Positions 21,901 through 32,849 of a stretch of DNA of 64,000 bases are shown here, in pieces. This DNA is from Bryoerythrophyllum caledonicum (taxonomy: Eukaryota > Streptophyta > Bryopsida > Pottiales > Pottiaceae). The stretch's first letter is position 1, and each line of letters starts with the position of its first letter. A program made the translations under genes and the position numbers. The stretch is from contig OZ020514.1 in NCBI GenBank assembly GCA_963971425.1, positions 28,508,602-28,572,601 on the forward strand, given 5' to 3'. The notes beneath the pieces are model-generated. The model had not been told where the DNA came from and made no database searches. It saw nothing but the letters and a program-made list of their open reading frames with translations.

Positions 21901-22195
21901 TAGCGACAGCTTCAAGACCGACAGGAGCACCGTGACGACCGGCACGAGCAGGACCAGGAGCACCGCTGCACCGTGACGACCTGCACGAGCAAGATCACCG
22001 TGATGACCAACACGAGCAAGACCATCACACCGAGCACGACTAGCGCGAGTAGGACCTCACAGGCAGCAAGTGCGCGGACCTCACAGGGAGCGAGTATGAG
22101 GACCTAACCGAGGAAAGCACGGACCTCACCAACTAGCTGTGCACGTACCGAGGAAGGGAGAAGAAGGCTGGAGCAGGAGCGGTGCGAGCGAAAGC

Positions 22196-24198
22196 ATGGC
22201 TCTTTCAGTGGTAAGGGATATCTCCCCTCTTGACCCAAAGGATCCTCTTGAGCTCACGGAGCTCAAAGAGGACCTTCTCCGCATGGGATGTCTCTCTCTC
22301 CTCGAGTTTTGCTGGGGATTTTGTATGGAATCCACGGTGCAGGAGCTGCGTTAGGACCCCTTGCCAGAGCCGGAGGGAGATAGTATCCGCGCTTGCCCCG
22401 AACGGTGGACCATGGGGAGGTGGCAGGAGGTGTACGGATTTCCACGCCAGGGCACGGGATGGACGAGTTTGAAGAAGGAGAAGTATGCCAAGGGGAGGTT
22501 CAGGGCTAAGGACGCCAAGAATGGCTACGCGTTGCAAGACTGCGTGGACCCCCGTGCCAAACGGGTCTTCTCATTCCTTGTACCCATCTTGTACCCTGAG
22601 AGACCCAACCGGGACACCGTCACTTTGGCTAACACATTGTATGGAGCCTACCTAGGGGAGAGGACATTGAACTGGGCCATCATCGTGAAGGAGGTAGTGC
22701 TGAGGTTGGCCAAGAGTGTGGGGAACACCAGGCGTTCTCCCATCAGTCCATTCCTGATCCATCTCTATCATCACTTCAAGAAGACCACCCCAGATGAGGA
22801 CGTGATGTATGGAACCCAGCTCATGTTGAGGAAGTTCGAGGGAACGGAGTTGGAGCACGAGCGAGGATCGGAGGGAGGGAGCAACTCATCCCAGTCAGAG
22901 GAGGAGGCACCACCACCCCCAAGCAACAGAGGCAGCATCAAGGTGGAGCTCCTTCGACCCGGACCCGTGCAGCTATTCGAGCAGCAGCCACTAGTTCAGC
23001 TCTACTCGGAGGTAAGACTTACAAGGCCCCCGAGTAGGTTGAAGCTCTCCGGGTGTATGTGGACAACATGGAGAGGACGTTGGGGCAGGTGAGTGGCTTG
23101 GTGGGCAATCCACCTAGCCATGGATTGGTGGCAGCAATCAAGGAGAAGATGGGAGGTGTTAGTGACCTCCGCATCATGGAGCAGAAGGTGGACCGGCTCA
23201 ACTTCGACATGGCCAAGGTGAGGAGTCGGGCGTTGGAGGCAGAGAAGGGTTGGAAGGAGGCATGTCTCCAAGCCAACGCCTCAGCATCAGCGTTACAGCA
23301 GGTGGAGGAGGCCTTGCACTTTCCAGCGGATGCAGTGTTGAAGGCCAAGATGCTCGATGCCAAGTTGGAGAGAGATGGCCATATCTCCAACAAGAGGGTA
23401 ATCGCTTTCATAGTGGAGCAGACGGTGAAGTTGGAGACAACTTATGCTAACATGAGGATGTTCGTGAGTAATCTCACCCACATCCTGCCCAAGATCGTGG
23501 AGGAAGCGGATGGCGCGAACGAGAATGACGATTCTGGTTCGGAAGCTGATTCAGAGACGCAAGACTCGGGTGACCAAGGCCTTCCAAAGGGGAAGGGTGT
23601 GATTGCTCTAGATAGCCCGGTTCTGCTCTCACGGACTCCACTTGTGGGAGTCACTGCCTGCCATTCCCCTTCAGATGTCACCACACAGGTACAGAGCGTG
23701 AGGAAAGAGCGCACGGGTGCCACGATGGAGCCTCCGCGCACGGCTCTTCCTCGCCAATTTTCCCTTAGAGACCCCGGTCGCACCACATCGACCGTTGCCC
23801 CTTTGCAGGGTATGTCTCCTTTCAGGAAGACTACTAGTGAGAGCTCAGCTTACTTACACCTTCCAGTACGGACGGAGGGCAAGTTGGGACACACCTCCGT
23901 TCAGGAGGTCTTTATTGGGAGTCCAAGCCAGGTACCAGTCCCTCCAGCCCGGTCTGAGCCCCACCAGGGCACTACCTCCGTGCTACTCACTCCGGGTGGC
24001 CCGGATGCCACGTTGACTTCGATGGACGGCTTGCCTCGGTCATCCATGGCCGGTTCGGCACCCTCTTCATCCGCAGATATGTTATCCCCTCTTAGGATGC
24101 TTGCGACAGCCGCGGCTCTCCCGACTTCGAGCAAAAGTGCGAAGAAGCGGAAGGAGAGGGAAGAGAAGAGAAGACTTGAGGAGTTGACCCGGAAGTAG
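22196..24198 (+). pseudogene. Accessory ORF of the long-LTR retroelement (aORF 1)
   Basis: The ATG at 22196 opens MALSVVRDISPLDPKDPLEL. The N-terminal half has a helical region (TVTLANTLYGAYLGERTLNW, then SPISPFLIHLYHHF) and an acidic Ser/Pro linker. The C-terminal half has a coiled coil (VDRLNFDMAKVRSRALEAEK), a conserved ALHFPADAVLKAKMLDAKLE segment and a Ser/Thr/Pro-rich tail ending in a basic KSAKKRKEREEKRRLEEL. Breaks: TAG 22352-22354, a one-base shift near 23010 and TAG 23035-23037. A homologous minus-strand frame lies at 40324-41735 and a more distant one at 43958-46451. Function is unknown; it has no gag, protease or polymerase motif. Confidence 0.7.
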
Positions 24199-25211
24199 GG
24201 TCAGATTCTTTGTTTGTAGGTTACTGTTCACTCTTGGACTTGGCCCCAAGTTGAACGTGGATTTGACTTGGTTTTGCCTTGGAATTTGTGTTTAGATGCC
24301 TTTGACTTTGCACGTAGAGTTGGTGGGACGGTGGCTACACCGTCAAGGGTAGTTAATGCTGCCAGGTTTAGTAAAAGGCATCCTTTGTGTTTGGACGCTT
24401 GTGTGTGTTTGCTGCAGTATAAGTGAGGAGCCTTGGGGCACCTCTCTTCACTACTTGTTGTGTGTATTTTGCTTTCAATTTAATTCTAAACCTACGCTCT
24501 CTGAAAACCTTCTATGGTTGGGAGAGCTCGGATTCTATATGACTGTGAGTACCATTTCAAGTAGTCCACTCCTCAAGTCCGTACTAACCGTCTAAGTCGT
24601 TGTTTCCTTGTTCCATCAAGTAGATTAGTCCGGGTGGATGGGAATAATAGGTGAGACGGGTAGGTGGTTAGTCAAGCGGGACTCTAACTCTGACCTTTGT
24701 GATTGTTTCCTTGTTCCATCAAGTAGAATAGTCCGGGTGGATGGGAATAACAAGTGAGATTACAAGTGGTTAGGGGAGGACGAGGGGGGAGTGACGGATG
24801 TGTATGGGTCCTAGCAAGTCTTGAATGACCTTCCGGCGTCAGATTGGCGTCGGTTGTGAGGGCTCGGGTCGGTCCCTGAAACATCTTACCTCCAGCCGCA
24901 TTGGATGTGGAGGGAGACTAGGAGGAGGACGGATAGTGGGCGGGTAGGCCCCTTGTTCACTTACATTACGCACCTCGTAGTTTTGGAAACACGAGTCTAA
25001 CATCCTTTAAGGGAATCTCAGTGATACCATATCCATCCAAGTGAGTGAGTAGAGTTAGAAGGAGAGAATGGGAGGAAGAGTAGCTGGTACTTGTATCAAC
25101 ACTAAAATCTCTTTGAGTCCATGAACCCTCGTTCATGGTGAAAAACCTTCTCCGGATACTAAAGTACCTGGATGTCTATAGTGTACATAAAGTCATGCCC
25201 GTCCAAACCCA
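24199..25211 (+). other. LTR region between aORF 1 and repeat array
   Basis: Two copies of a TTCCTTGTTCCATCAAGTAG word (about 24604 and 24707), each followed by GTCCGGGTGGATGGGAATAA, make a direct repeat about 103 bp apart. No TATA box or polyadenylation signal could be placed with confidence. Confidence 0.5.
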
Positions 25212-25412
25212 TTGAGGAACCCTAGTGAGGACCGCAGTGAGGACTGCTGTGAGGACCGCAGTGAGGAACCCCAGTGAGGACCGCAGTGAAGACCGCAGTG
25301 AGGAACCCCAGTGAGGACCGCAGTGAGGAACCCCAGTGAGGACCGCAGTGAGGAACCCCAGTGAGGACCACAGTGAGGACCGCAGTGAGGAACCCCAGTA
25401 AGGACCGCAGTG
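25212..25412 (+). repeat. GTGAGGACCGCA / GTGAGGAACCCCA array
   Basis: Sixteen or so units of 12 and 13 bp, frequently alternating to give a 25-bp higher-order unit. It lies about 240 bp upstream of the primer binding site. Confidence 0.9.
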
Positions 25413-25654
25413 ACGATACCTCCCTCCCCTTTGGTAACAGGGAATGAAGATCTGGTGTAACTAAGCCTAACCTTGTAGTTTATCTTCCTTTCTCTATCTT
25501 GTGATGTAATTATTGTGGTATGTAGAGTTTTGTATAGTTATAGACTTGTTGTTAGTCGTTGTAATTCACGAGGATTCTCTGTGGGAACGAATACCTTAGG
25601 GTATCTTTTGTGTTAAGATGTGAATACTTGCCAACGCATACTACGACACGAAAG

Positions 25655-25672
25655 TGGCGCCGCTGCCGGGGA
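25655..25672 (+). promoter_or_regulatory. Primer binding site, tRNA-Asp type
   Basis: TGGCGCCGCTGCCGGGGA matches, with one change (T to C at position 9), the complement of the plant tRNA-Asp 3' end used by Tat and Athila elements. It marks the 5' LTR end just upstream and the start of the internal region. Confidence 0.85.
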
Positions 25673-26202
25673 ATCACTTCGCTGATCTCAATACTAATAA
25701 CTTGTCATTTGTAAGTCCCCAGAACTAATATTGTGATCCTTGGATACCAAGTAGCTACGAGGCAAACAGGCGGAACGAGGAAGATAGTGAGGAAACCTCA
25801 ACCGTTCCTCACGACAGCTTCTGGGTTTCCTTCACGGGTTGCCCTGGCTGCGGTAGCTTTAGAGGAAGCGGCTCAAGGACCCTACCCCGACACCGGAGGA
25901 CAAAGAAGGCGAGGATTTCCGTTTGGAGAATGGAAACTCCTGCGGAAGGTATAACCACCAGTGTGCCTGTAAATTCCGTCTGTCCGGATCCTACGAGAGG
26001 AGCCGCACCGGTGCCGTGTCCGTGCCGTGTGCAGTACGCACCCGAGCCGTGCCCGAGCCGTGTCCTAGCAAAGATCCTCGCAGAGATCCGCGCCACTCTT
26101 AAGCAGGGCTGCTAAATCTGTTAGTTTAGATAGTGTTAGCAACTTGTGACCCGTAGATCAAAGTTAGAAGTAGTTAGTATCAAGGTAGGACCATGAACCT
26201 TC

Positions 26203-27945
26203 ATGAGTCAAGAACCATCTAGCGAAATAGGAGTACGCCGATCCCAACGCCGGAACAAGGGTACAAGGCGAGGAAGAGAGTTCTTCCGTGCGGAACCTAC
26301 CCCTAGTGCTAGGAACACCCCAACCCGTAGGCTGAATAGAGAAGTGGGTGTGGTTAGATCCTCAATAGACATCCTGGAAGTAGAAACCTATGTAGAGGTT
26401 GACCCACCACCTCTCACTCCATCTTTTGAGCCTTTCCTAGAGAACTTTGAAGTTAACCGATTAGGACAGTCCGAGGCCTTTGAAGTTGAAGACCAGGAGG
26501 TCCTAGAAGACGAAGATCCCGTCACCATGGCCTGACCCGCGACTTGCCTGAGATACAACTCATTCAAGGATAACGGAGACGCGGACGTCGACGAATGGTT
26601 CGGGGAGTTTGAGACTATTGCCATGGCCAATCAGGAGGATGACCCTTCACGACTCCGTGTCTTTCCGGGGTTGCTGAAGGGCGAAGCTCTCAATTGATAC
26701 CACGGACTGTTCGATGAGGTGAAGGCGGATTTTGAAGAACTCAAGGACCACTTCATCCACTCTTTCCGAGAGTCGGGAGGAGAATCGCGTGCTCTGAGTC
26801 GGCTGAACAAGATCACCATGAAAGATAAGGAGTTGGTTCGTAGGTACGGCCAGAGAGTGAAGAGCCTCATCAAGAAGTGCGCCACGGATGGGAGTCTGAG
26901 ACTGCAGAAGGAGTGGTTCGTCGGAGGACTTCCCTCAGCAATGGGTTTTGCGGTGAGGATGGCCAAACCTACCACCCTTGCTGAAGCAATCGAGGCTGCC
27001 CAAGACTATGAGGATTCTCTTCACTCGATGAGGAAGACGCGCGACCAGTTGACCATCACCGATAAAAAGAAGAAGAAGATGAAGTCTAAGCACGACTCCT
27101 CCACTTCTGAGGATAGCTCCTCGAGCTCATCCTCAGAGGATGAATCCTCGAGTGATGCCTCTGCAAAGACGACTCACCATCGAGACATGTCCCGAGCAGA
27201 CGAGAGGATCGCACGACAATTGAAGGCGGTCAAGGTAGAAGCCCAAGAATCGAAGGAAGTCTTGAAGAGCCTCCGGGACACCATGGAGGCTATCAAGGTC
27301 AACCTAGCGGCTAACCCGGTGCCACGAAGGACAATCCCAACAGTAAGGACCAACGTATGGTGCACCAAGTGTGGAGAAGCCGGACACGCCAACCAGGAAT
27401 GCCCAAGGTACGGAACGAGGAGGGTACACCTTGTCAATGCCGACGGAACAACCAGCTATTGGGCCGAAGAGGAAGAAGAGGTCGTGGAGGAGGAAACCCC
27501 GATCTACCAAGTACTTCCCTCCTACGGGCGAGGACGAGGTATCGCCCCAACCTATCCGGCTACCAACCCACCGTTGCGACAACTCGGGTACAAGCCGGCT
27601 TTTCAACAACCAGCATATCCGTCGCCGGCATATCAAGGCGTAGCTCCGTTTGCGCCAGCCACCACGTCTTATCCGCGCTACTCCGTTCTAGCAGGTACGC
27701 TTGTGTGTTACAATTGCGGATCCCCATATCATTTTGCGAATGCTTGTGACCAGCCGAGGAGGGGAGGACAAGGAGCGCCATTGGAGTTACCGTGCCAAAA
27801 CTGTCAACAGTACAGTCATGACGCCCCGCACTGCCCACAGCGGCCGGTACCCAAGGTAACGTACAAACATGTGGAGACCCCTCCGAGGAGCCAAACCGCC
27901 CTTAACTATAGCAATACCCAAGGGATAGAAAACCCTCCAAAATGA
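26203..27945 (+). pseudogene. gag: gag portion with three zinc knuckles
   Basis: It opens MSQEPSSEIGVRRSQRRNKG, has the retrotransposon capsid region (EWFGEFETIAMANQ; FEELKDHFIHSF; VRRYGQRVKSLIKKC; WFVGGLP), a Ser/Glu-rich acidic stretch, a coiled coil, and three CX2CX4HX4C knuckles at 27361-27402 (CTKCGEAGHANQEC), 27706-27747 (CYNCGSPYHFANAC) and 27793-27834 (CQNCQQYSHDAPHC). The role would be particle assembly and RNA binding. Stops at 26533 and 26695. The ATG at 26203 is the first in this frame with gag-like composition. Confidence 0.85.
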
Positions 27946-28152
27946 TGGGAGGAGGTGGGACCGCCAGGCGCCAAGGAAGAGGTCATCCAGAATGTAAGTA
28001 CTCGCAGTTCCACCCAAACAAGACGTCACAAGAAGAGGAATAGAGGAAACCGGCCCTCAGTAGGACCGGTACGAAGTAGGAGTAGTTCTAGCTCAGAAAC
28101 CGATCAGAGGACTTCCGATCTGGAACCCTTAGAGCCCAATCTGGTCATGTGA

Positions 28153-29163
28153 GAAGCTACTATAGAGACTCGTCCGGAGACTATCCGCGACGGCCCGGAA
28201 CCTATCCGAGCCGGATCGGATCCTCCCCGAGCACACCCGACCGAACTAGGACCAGAACGAAGTTATCCCCGACCTGACCTGAGCTATAAAGAGGATCCCT
28301 TAGCCGAAGCCAAGAAGGGGGTGGATAACACCTGCCCTGACATTAGTGCGGAGGTGAGGAGAGAGCTAGCGGAACGTAGCAGGCAGGAAACCAGAACCGG
28401 CCGCCAAGTCCGATTTGCACCCGGACTCACCATAGGGAAGGAGCCGAACCTCAAAGCAGATGAGTACGACATTCTTCAGGACATTAGAGGATCACAAGCC
28501 AACGTGACTACAGGACAGCTCCTGCGGGACAACCCCAACGACCAGAAAATAGTCAAAGAGGCTTGTACTCACTCTAGGCGACGTAGGATCCGACTCCCAA
28601 CTGTGGCCGTGAACTTTTCCGCAGTGGAGGACTACGGCGCACCGGAGATATCCGTGGAGATAGACGGATGTCTAATCCGCAATGTCCCTGTCGATGGAGG
28701 ATCGGGAGTCAACCTGATGACGGAGGAGACTGCCAATGACCTTGGATACACAACATTCGACTCCACGAACCAGGTCCTTAGGATGGCCGACCAATCTCGG
28801 GTCTTACCCTTAGGGGAGTTATCCGGCATGCCCACTAAGATAGGTCCGATCACCTATCCCCTTAATTATGTCATACTCAAAGTCGAAATGGATAAGCCTT
28901 TCCCATTACTCCTTGGACGACCGTGGTTGTATCTTGTAGATATGCGAGTGAACTGGGGGAAGAATGAGTTCACCTTCGGCGAGCCCCCTACCTCCATCCC
29001 ATGGAAGCACGAAGAAGCCATGGGGGAAACCAGTGACGACGAAGGCTACACCTCCAACTGGTCGGACCAAGAAGGAGCGGACTCCACCTCGTCCTACCTT
29101 GAGGAGAACTTTCAAGACCAAGTTGAAACAAACTACGGGTTCCTCGAGGCAGTCTCGGAGTAA
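28153..29163 (+). pseudogene. Aspartic protease portion
   Basis: The catalytic motif VDGGSGVNLM is at 28690-28719, with Asp at 28693. The flap/second motif region LPLLLGRPWL follows near 28900. DGGSG in place of DTG or DSG is common in Tat-type proteases. An acidic linker ends at the TAA 29161-29163. Confidence 0.8.
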
Positions 29164-31449
29164 GGAGAAGTGGAGGAGTTCGGCGAGGAAGAGCCCGGAC
29201 CGGATGCCCACCCGTTGCTACAGGAAGATCGCTCCTTAGGGGATGCTTCACTGAATCTCACCCAAGATTGGCTACGGAAGCAACTAGAGGACGGGACTCT
29301 TCCGATAGAAGAAGGAGAACACATTCAGACTCCCCCAAGGTGGAGCGATCCGAGCCTACCCGGATTGGACAGAGCGGACCGCACCAAACCAGTCGTGTCG
29401 CCCGAAGATTACGACACCATCGAGGTCCTCCCAGGCAAGTCTTTTAACCCGGGGAAAAACTTAACCAAGGGAGAAAGGAGGTTGTACACCGAAGTCTTGC
29501 AAGAGTTTGCGGATGTTTTCGCTTGGGAGACCTCTGACCTGACCGGTATACCCGCGCGGTTAGGAGAGCACCGAATCGATCTGATGGAGGGTGCCGTACC
29601 GGTCAGACAACGTCAATACCGCCTAAATCCTAAGTATTCACTTATGGTGAAGGAGGAATTGGATAAACTATTGAAGGCAAGGTTCATCTACTCGGTCAAC
29701 AACTCGGAGTGGGTATCATCCATAGTGATCATGCCCAAGAAGGTAGGACGAGACGGGAAGGTAAAAATCTGTGTGTGCTCAGATTTCCGAAAACTGAACT
29801 CGGCCACCAAGAAAGACTACTTCCCCCTTCCTTTCATTGACATGGTATTGGATCACGTAGTAGGGCATGAGTGCTTTAGCTTCATGGACGGGTTCTCCGG
29901 GTACAACCAAGTATCCATCAAGCAGGACGACCAATTGAAGACCACATTTACGACCGAGTGGGGCACCTTTGCATTCAATCGAATGCCCTTTGGGCTGTGT
30001 AACGCACCCGGCACTTTTCAGCGCCTAATGATGGACATCTTCCAGGATTTCCTCAAGCACTTGGTGGAGGTGTTCATAGACAACTTTGCGATGTTCAGCA
30101 CACACCAAGATCATTTGGATTCCTTGCGGAAGACGTTCCAGAGGTGCCGTGAAACGAACCTGAAACTACACCCGGGTAAGTGTTTCTTTGGGATGCTCTC
30201 GGGCGTACTTCTTGGCAATGTCGTCAGCAAGGACGGGTTACATGTCAACATCGATAAGGTGAAGGCAATCCTCCTGCTATTGGCATCGGCCAACGTACGT
30301 GAGATACGAGGGTTCATGGGATGTGTAGGCTACTATCGCCGTTTCATCAACAAGTACGCCCAACTGACTGCACCTCTCACGGAGCTACTCAAGACGGATA
30401 GGGAGTTTGTGTGGACAGAACAACGACAGTCGGCCTTTGAAGAGCTCAAGGTACGGGTGTCGTCCGCCCCCATCCTATCCCCACCCCAATGGGATAAGGA
30501 TTTCCATGTTAGTCTTGACGCGTCAAGATGGTGTCTAGGAGCGATCTTGTGGCAGGAAGGACCAAGTGGCAGAGAGAAACCCATCTACTACGCGAGCCGA
30601 CAGATGAGCACAACGGAGAGGAACTACACTGCCACCGAGCGCGAAGCCTTGGCCGTGGTATACGCTTGTAAGAAGTTCCGCCATTATCTCCTCGGATACA
30701 AAATTGTTTTCTACACCGACCATGACTCATTGAAGTACCTCGTGAACAAGCCCGACGTTTCAGGGAGGATTGCTCGCTGGATACTTCTACTTCAAGAGTT
30801 TAACTATGAAGTCAGAGTCAAACCAGGTAAGGCCAATCAAAACGCTGATTACATGTCTCGCCAGCGAGGACCGGAGAGCTCACACAACCTCGAGACGGAA
30901 TTCCCTGATGAATTCCCGGACTCGGGTGCAGAAACCTGTGCGGAAACCGGTGCGGAAGCTTGTGCAGAAACCCCTGCGGAAGCCCGTGCGGAAGCCCGTG
31001 CGGACCTCAACCCGGACCTATCTCAAGAGCACCATAAGGAGTCAAGTACCCCTTATACGGGGGAAGTATACGCCGCAGGTCAGGGAGGAACCAAGGAGGA
31101 TGTGTCAACCTTCCAGACGGATCCTGAGGAAGAATCCGAGTACAAGAACATCCGAGCCTACCTCCTCACTTACACGTACCCGGAAGGATACAATAGAGAA
31201 GAGAAGGCCGTGTTTCAACATAAGGTAGCTCCTTACACCCTCATTGAAGGGATCCTTTTTAAGTATGGGGCAGATGAGAAGTTAAAGAGGTGTCTAGAGC
31301 TGAAAGAGAGAAGACCGGTCATCCGCGCCTTACACGATGACCCAGGGGGGGGACACTTTGCCGTGATGAGTACGGTGGAGCGGATCCGAGCAGCGGGGTA
31401 CTGGTGGCAGCAACTCCACATGGATGTGAAGCACTTCGTTCAAGGTTGA
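29164..31449 (+). pseudogene. Reverse transcriptase and RNase H portion
   Basis: RT motifs in order: VRQRQYRLNP, VIMPKK, CVCSDFRKLN, YFPLPFIDMVLD, FMDGFSGYNQV, FNRMPFGLCNAPGTFQRLM and VEVFIDNFAMF at 30070-30093. The last is the YxDD box in which the second Asp is Asn (AAC at 30082-30084), which should abolish polymerase activity. RNase H has VSLDAS, EREALAVVYACKKFRHYLLG, TDHDSLKYL and NADYMSR, keeping the four acidic positions. The linker after RNase H holds seven 12-bp repeats. The zinc HHCC region follows, with its first Cys position replaced by the TGA at 31447-31449. Confidence 0.85.
30925..31008 (+). repeat. 12-bp coding minisatellite in pol
   Basis: Seven units of 12 bp (GGTGCGGAAACC type) encode the four-residue repeat (G/C/P/R)AE(T/A). 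The DNA word is shared with the LTR arrays at 21057 and 21651. Confidence 0.9.
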
Positions 31450-31896
31450 GACCCATGCCAGCGAATCGACAAACCCGCCACCCGGAACCATTGGCCCTTG
31501 ACTCCTATCATTCCCCTCGCACCATTCAAAAAGTGGGGGATTGACTTCATTGGCCCCATCTTTCCGGTGAGCGCGAACCGGCATAAGTACATTATCCTAG
31601 CAACGGATTACGCCACCAAGTGGGTCGAGGCCCGAGCCACTAGGAAGAACGACGCCATCATTGCTGCGACCTTCCTCTTCGAGCAGATCTGCATGAGGTT
31701 TGGTCACCCCCTTGAGATAGTTAGTGACAGAGGAACCCACTTTCTGAATGAAGTTGTCCTAGACCTAACCTCTAGGTATGCCATCAAGCATAGGAAGACC
31801 ACGCCGTATAACCCGAAGGCCAATGGTTTCACCGAGCGTGCGAATGGCATAGTGGGAGGGATCCTCAACAAAGTAGTCGCAGCACACAAGACAGAC
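31450..31896 (+). pseudogene. Integrase portion, C-terminus lost
   Basis: It reads DPCQRIDKPATRNHWPL, then WGIDFIGPI (Asp at 31543), IVSDRGTHF (Asp at 31726) and NGFTERANGIVG (Glu at 31834), giving the D, D-35-E spacing. Catalytic residues are intact. The frame ends at TAG 31897 and what follows has no integrase C-terminal sequence, so the element is truncated or rearranged here. Confidence 0.85.
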
Positions 31897-31899
31897 TAG

Positions 31900-32849
31900 A
31901 ACCCGACAGACGTGACCGGCTGTCGGGTAACATTCCAGTAGTTGTTAGGAGGTAGACACCACCCTGGTGCATGTGTTTGTCATGTGTAGAGGATGTTAGG
32001 ATTGATAGTGGAATCTTTCGCCACTCTAATCTAAGAAGGGAGGGTTTTGCACACCATCCCTCTCCATATAGGACGCGTCCTCTGATAGCTAATGCCATGA
32101 GGAAAAACTAGAGTTGATTACTGGTGTGTGTGTATGTGGTTGGATATTACCAGATCCGGATTCAAAACCGGAAACGGGAAAGTAAGGAAGGGCAGTCTGG
32201 ATAACCGAGAAGGTGAAACAACCGGATTAAGCGTCATTGGATGAGAAGAATAAGAGGAAGTTTAGGAAGGAGTCAAAACCGGATTGTCCCAATCTAGCAA
32301 ACTTCACTTGAATCCCTGGAATGATACACGAGTCACCACTTGGGGTGTTTTGGTCACTTAAAACACTCAAGGGGATGCACTTGCAACAACCGTCTTCCGA
32401 CATTACTACGTCGCAGCTCTTTTGAATCTGTACCTCAAGGCTTATGTGGCGGGTTGACTGTTGGTTAAAAATACTTAGAAAACTTCAAAAAAGTTAGAAA
32501 AATTTAAATATGATAATCAGGGTGCTAGGAATCCAGCTATGTGGTTACTTTTTGAATTATTAAATAGATTGCAAATCACCGGTAGATAGCATGAGAACTA
32601 GTTGAACTAGTTTTTAAAAGAAAAGTTAGTGGGAGGTTTTTCCCCACGCACATGGCACATGACGAGGTTAGTAAGCTAGAGCCACTGTAAATTTAGGGAT
32701 AGAGACGGACTGTCAAGCTGAAGGCGGCGATTTTAATGATCATGTTAAATTAAGGAGAAGATAGCTGTTAAAGCATCCAGTCCAACATTATTGCGCGAGG
32801 TCGTGGGCTGCCTGAGGCAAAGAAGCCAGTTCTATCGAGGAGAAAAAGA
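31900..32849. other. Unassigned sequence after truncated integrase
   Basis: Several CCGGA/CCGGAT words (32155-32295) recur. At 32337-32375 a TTGGGGTGTTTTGG...CACTCAAGGGG segment occurs. No matching LTR end or gene was found. Confidence 0.4.

Larger units (their letters stand above)
20770..25650 (+). mobile_element. Very long LTR (5') of Tat-like Ty3/Gypsy element
   Basis: The right end is fixed by the primer binding site at 25655; the left end is approximate because no matching 3' LTR is visible. The unit carries three GC-rich minisatellites and an open frame at 22196-24198. A second, minus-strand copy of the arrangement (ORF, about 1.3 kb, then a terminus with CTCTGTGGGAAC) occurs at 41735-38811, which supports placing the ORF inside the LTR. 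An alternative is an ORF belonging to a separate upstream element. Confidence 0.5.
26203..31896 (+). pseudogene. Gag-Pol frame of Tat-like Ty3/Gypsy element 1
   Basis: A single reading frame spans 5.7 kb in the order gag, protease, reverse transcriptase, RNase H, integrase, with no frameshift. It is broken only by in-frame stops: TGA 26533, TGA 26695, TGA 27943, TGA 28150, TAA 29161, TGA 31447 and TAG 31897 (first base given). Context makes several of these former Trp codons (26695 in ALN-stop-YHG; 31897 in KTD-stop-NP). The order with integrase last and the DGGSG protease motif fit the Tat/Ogre side of Ty3/Gypsy. The integrase C-terminus is missing after 31896. Confidence 0.85.

Noticed and set aside
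21538..21963. 141-codon minus-strand frame rich in PHTGF and PVSAH
   Set aside because: It is the reverse reading of the 14-bp minisatellite.
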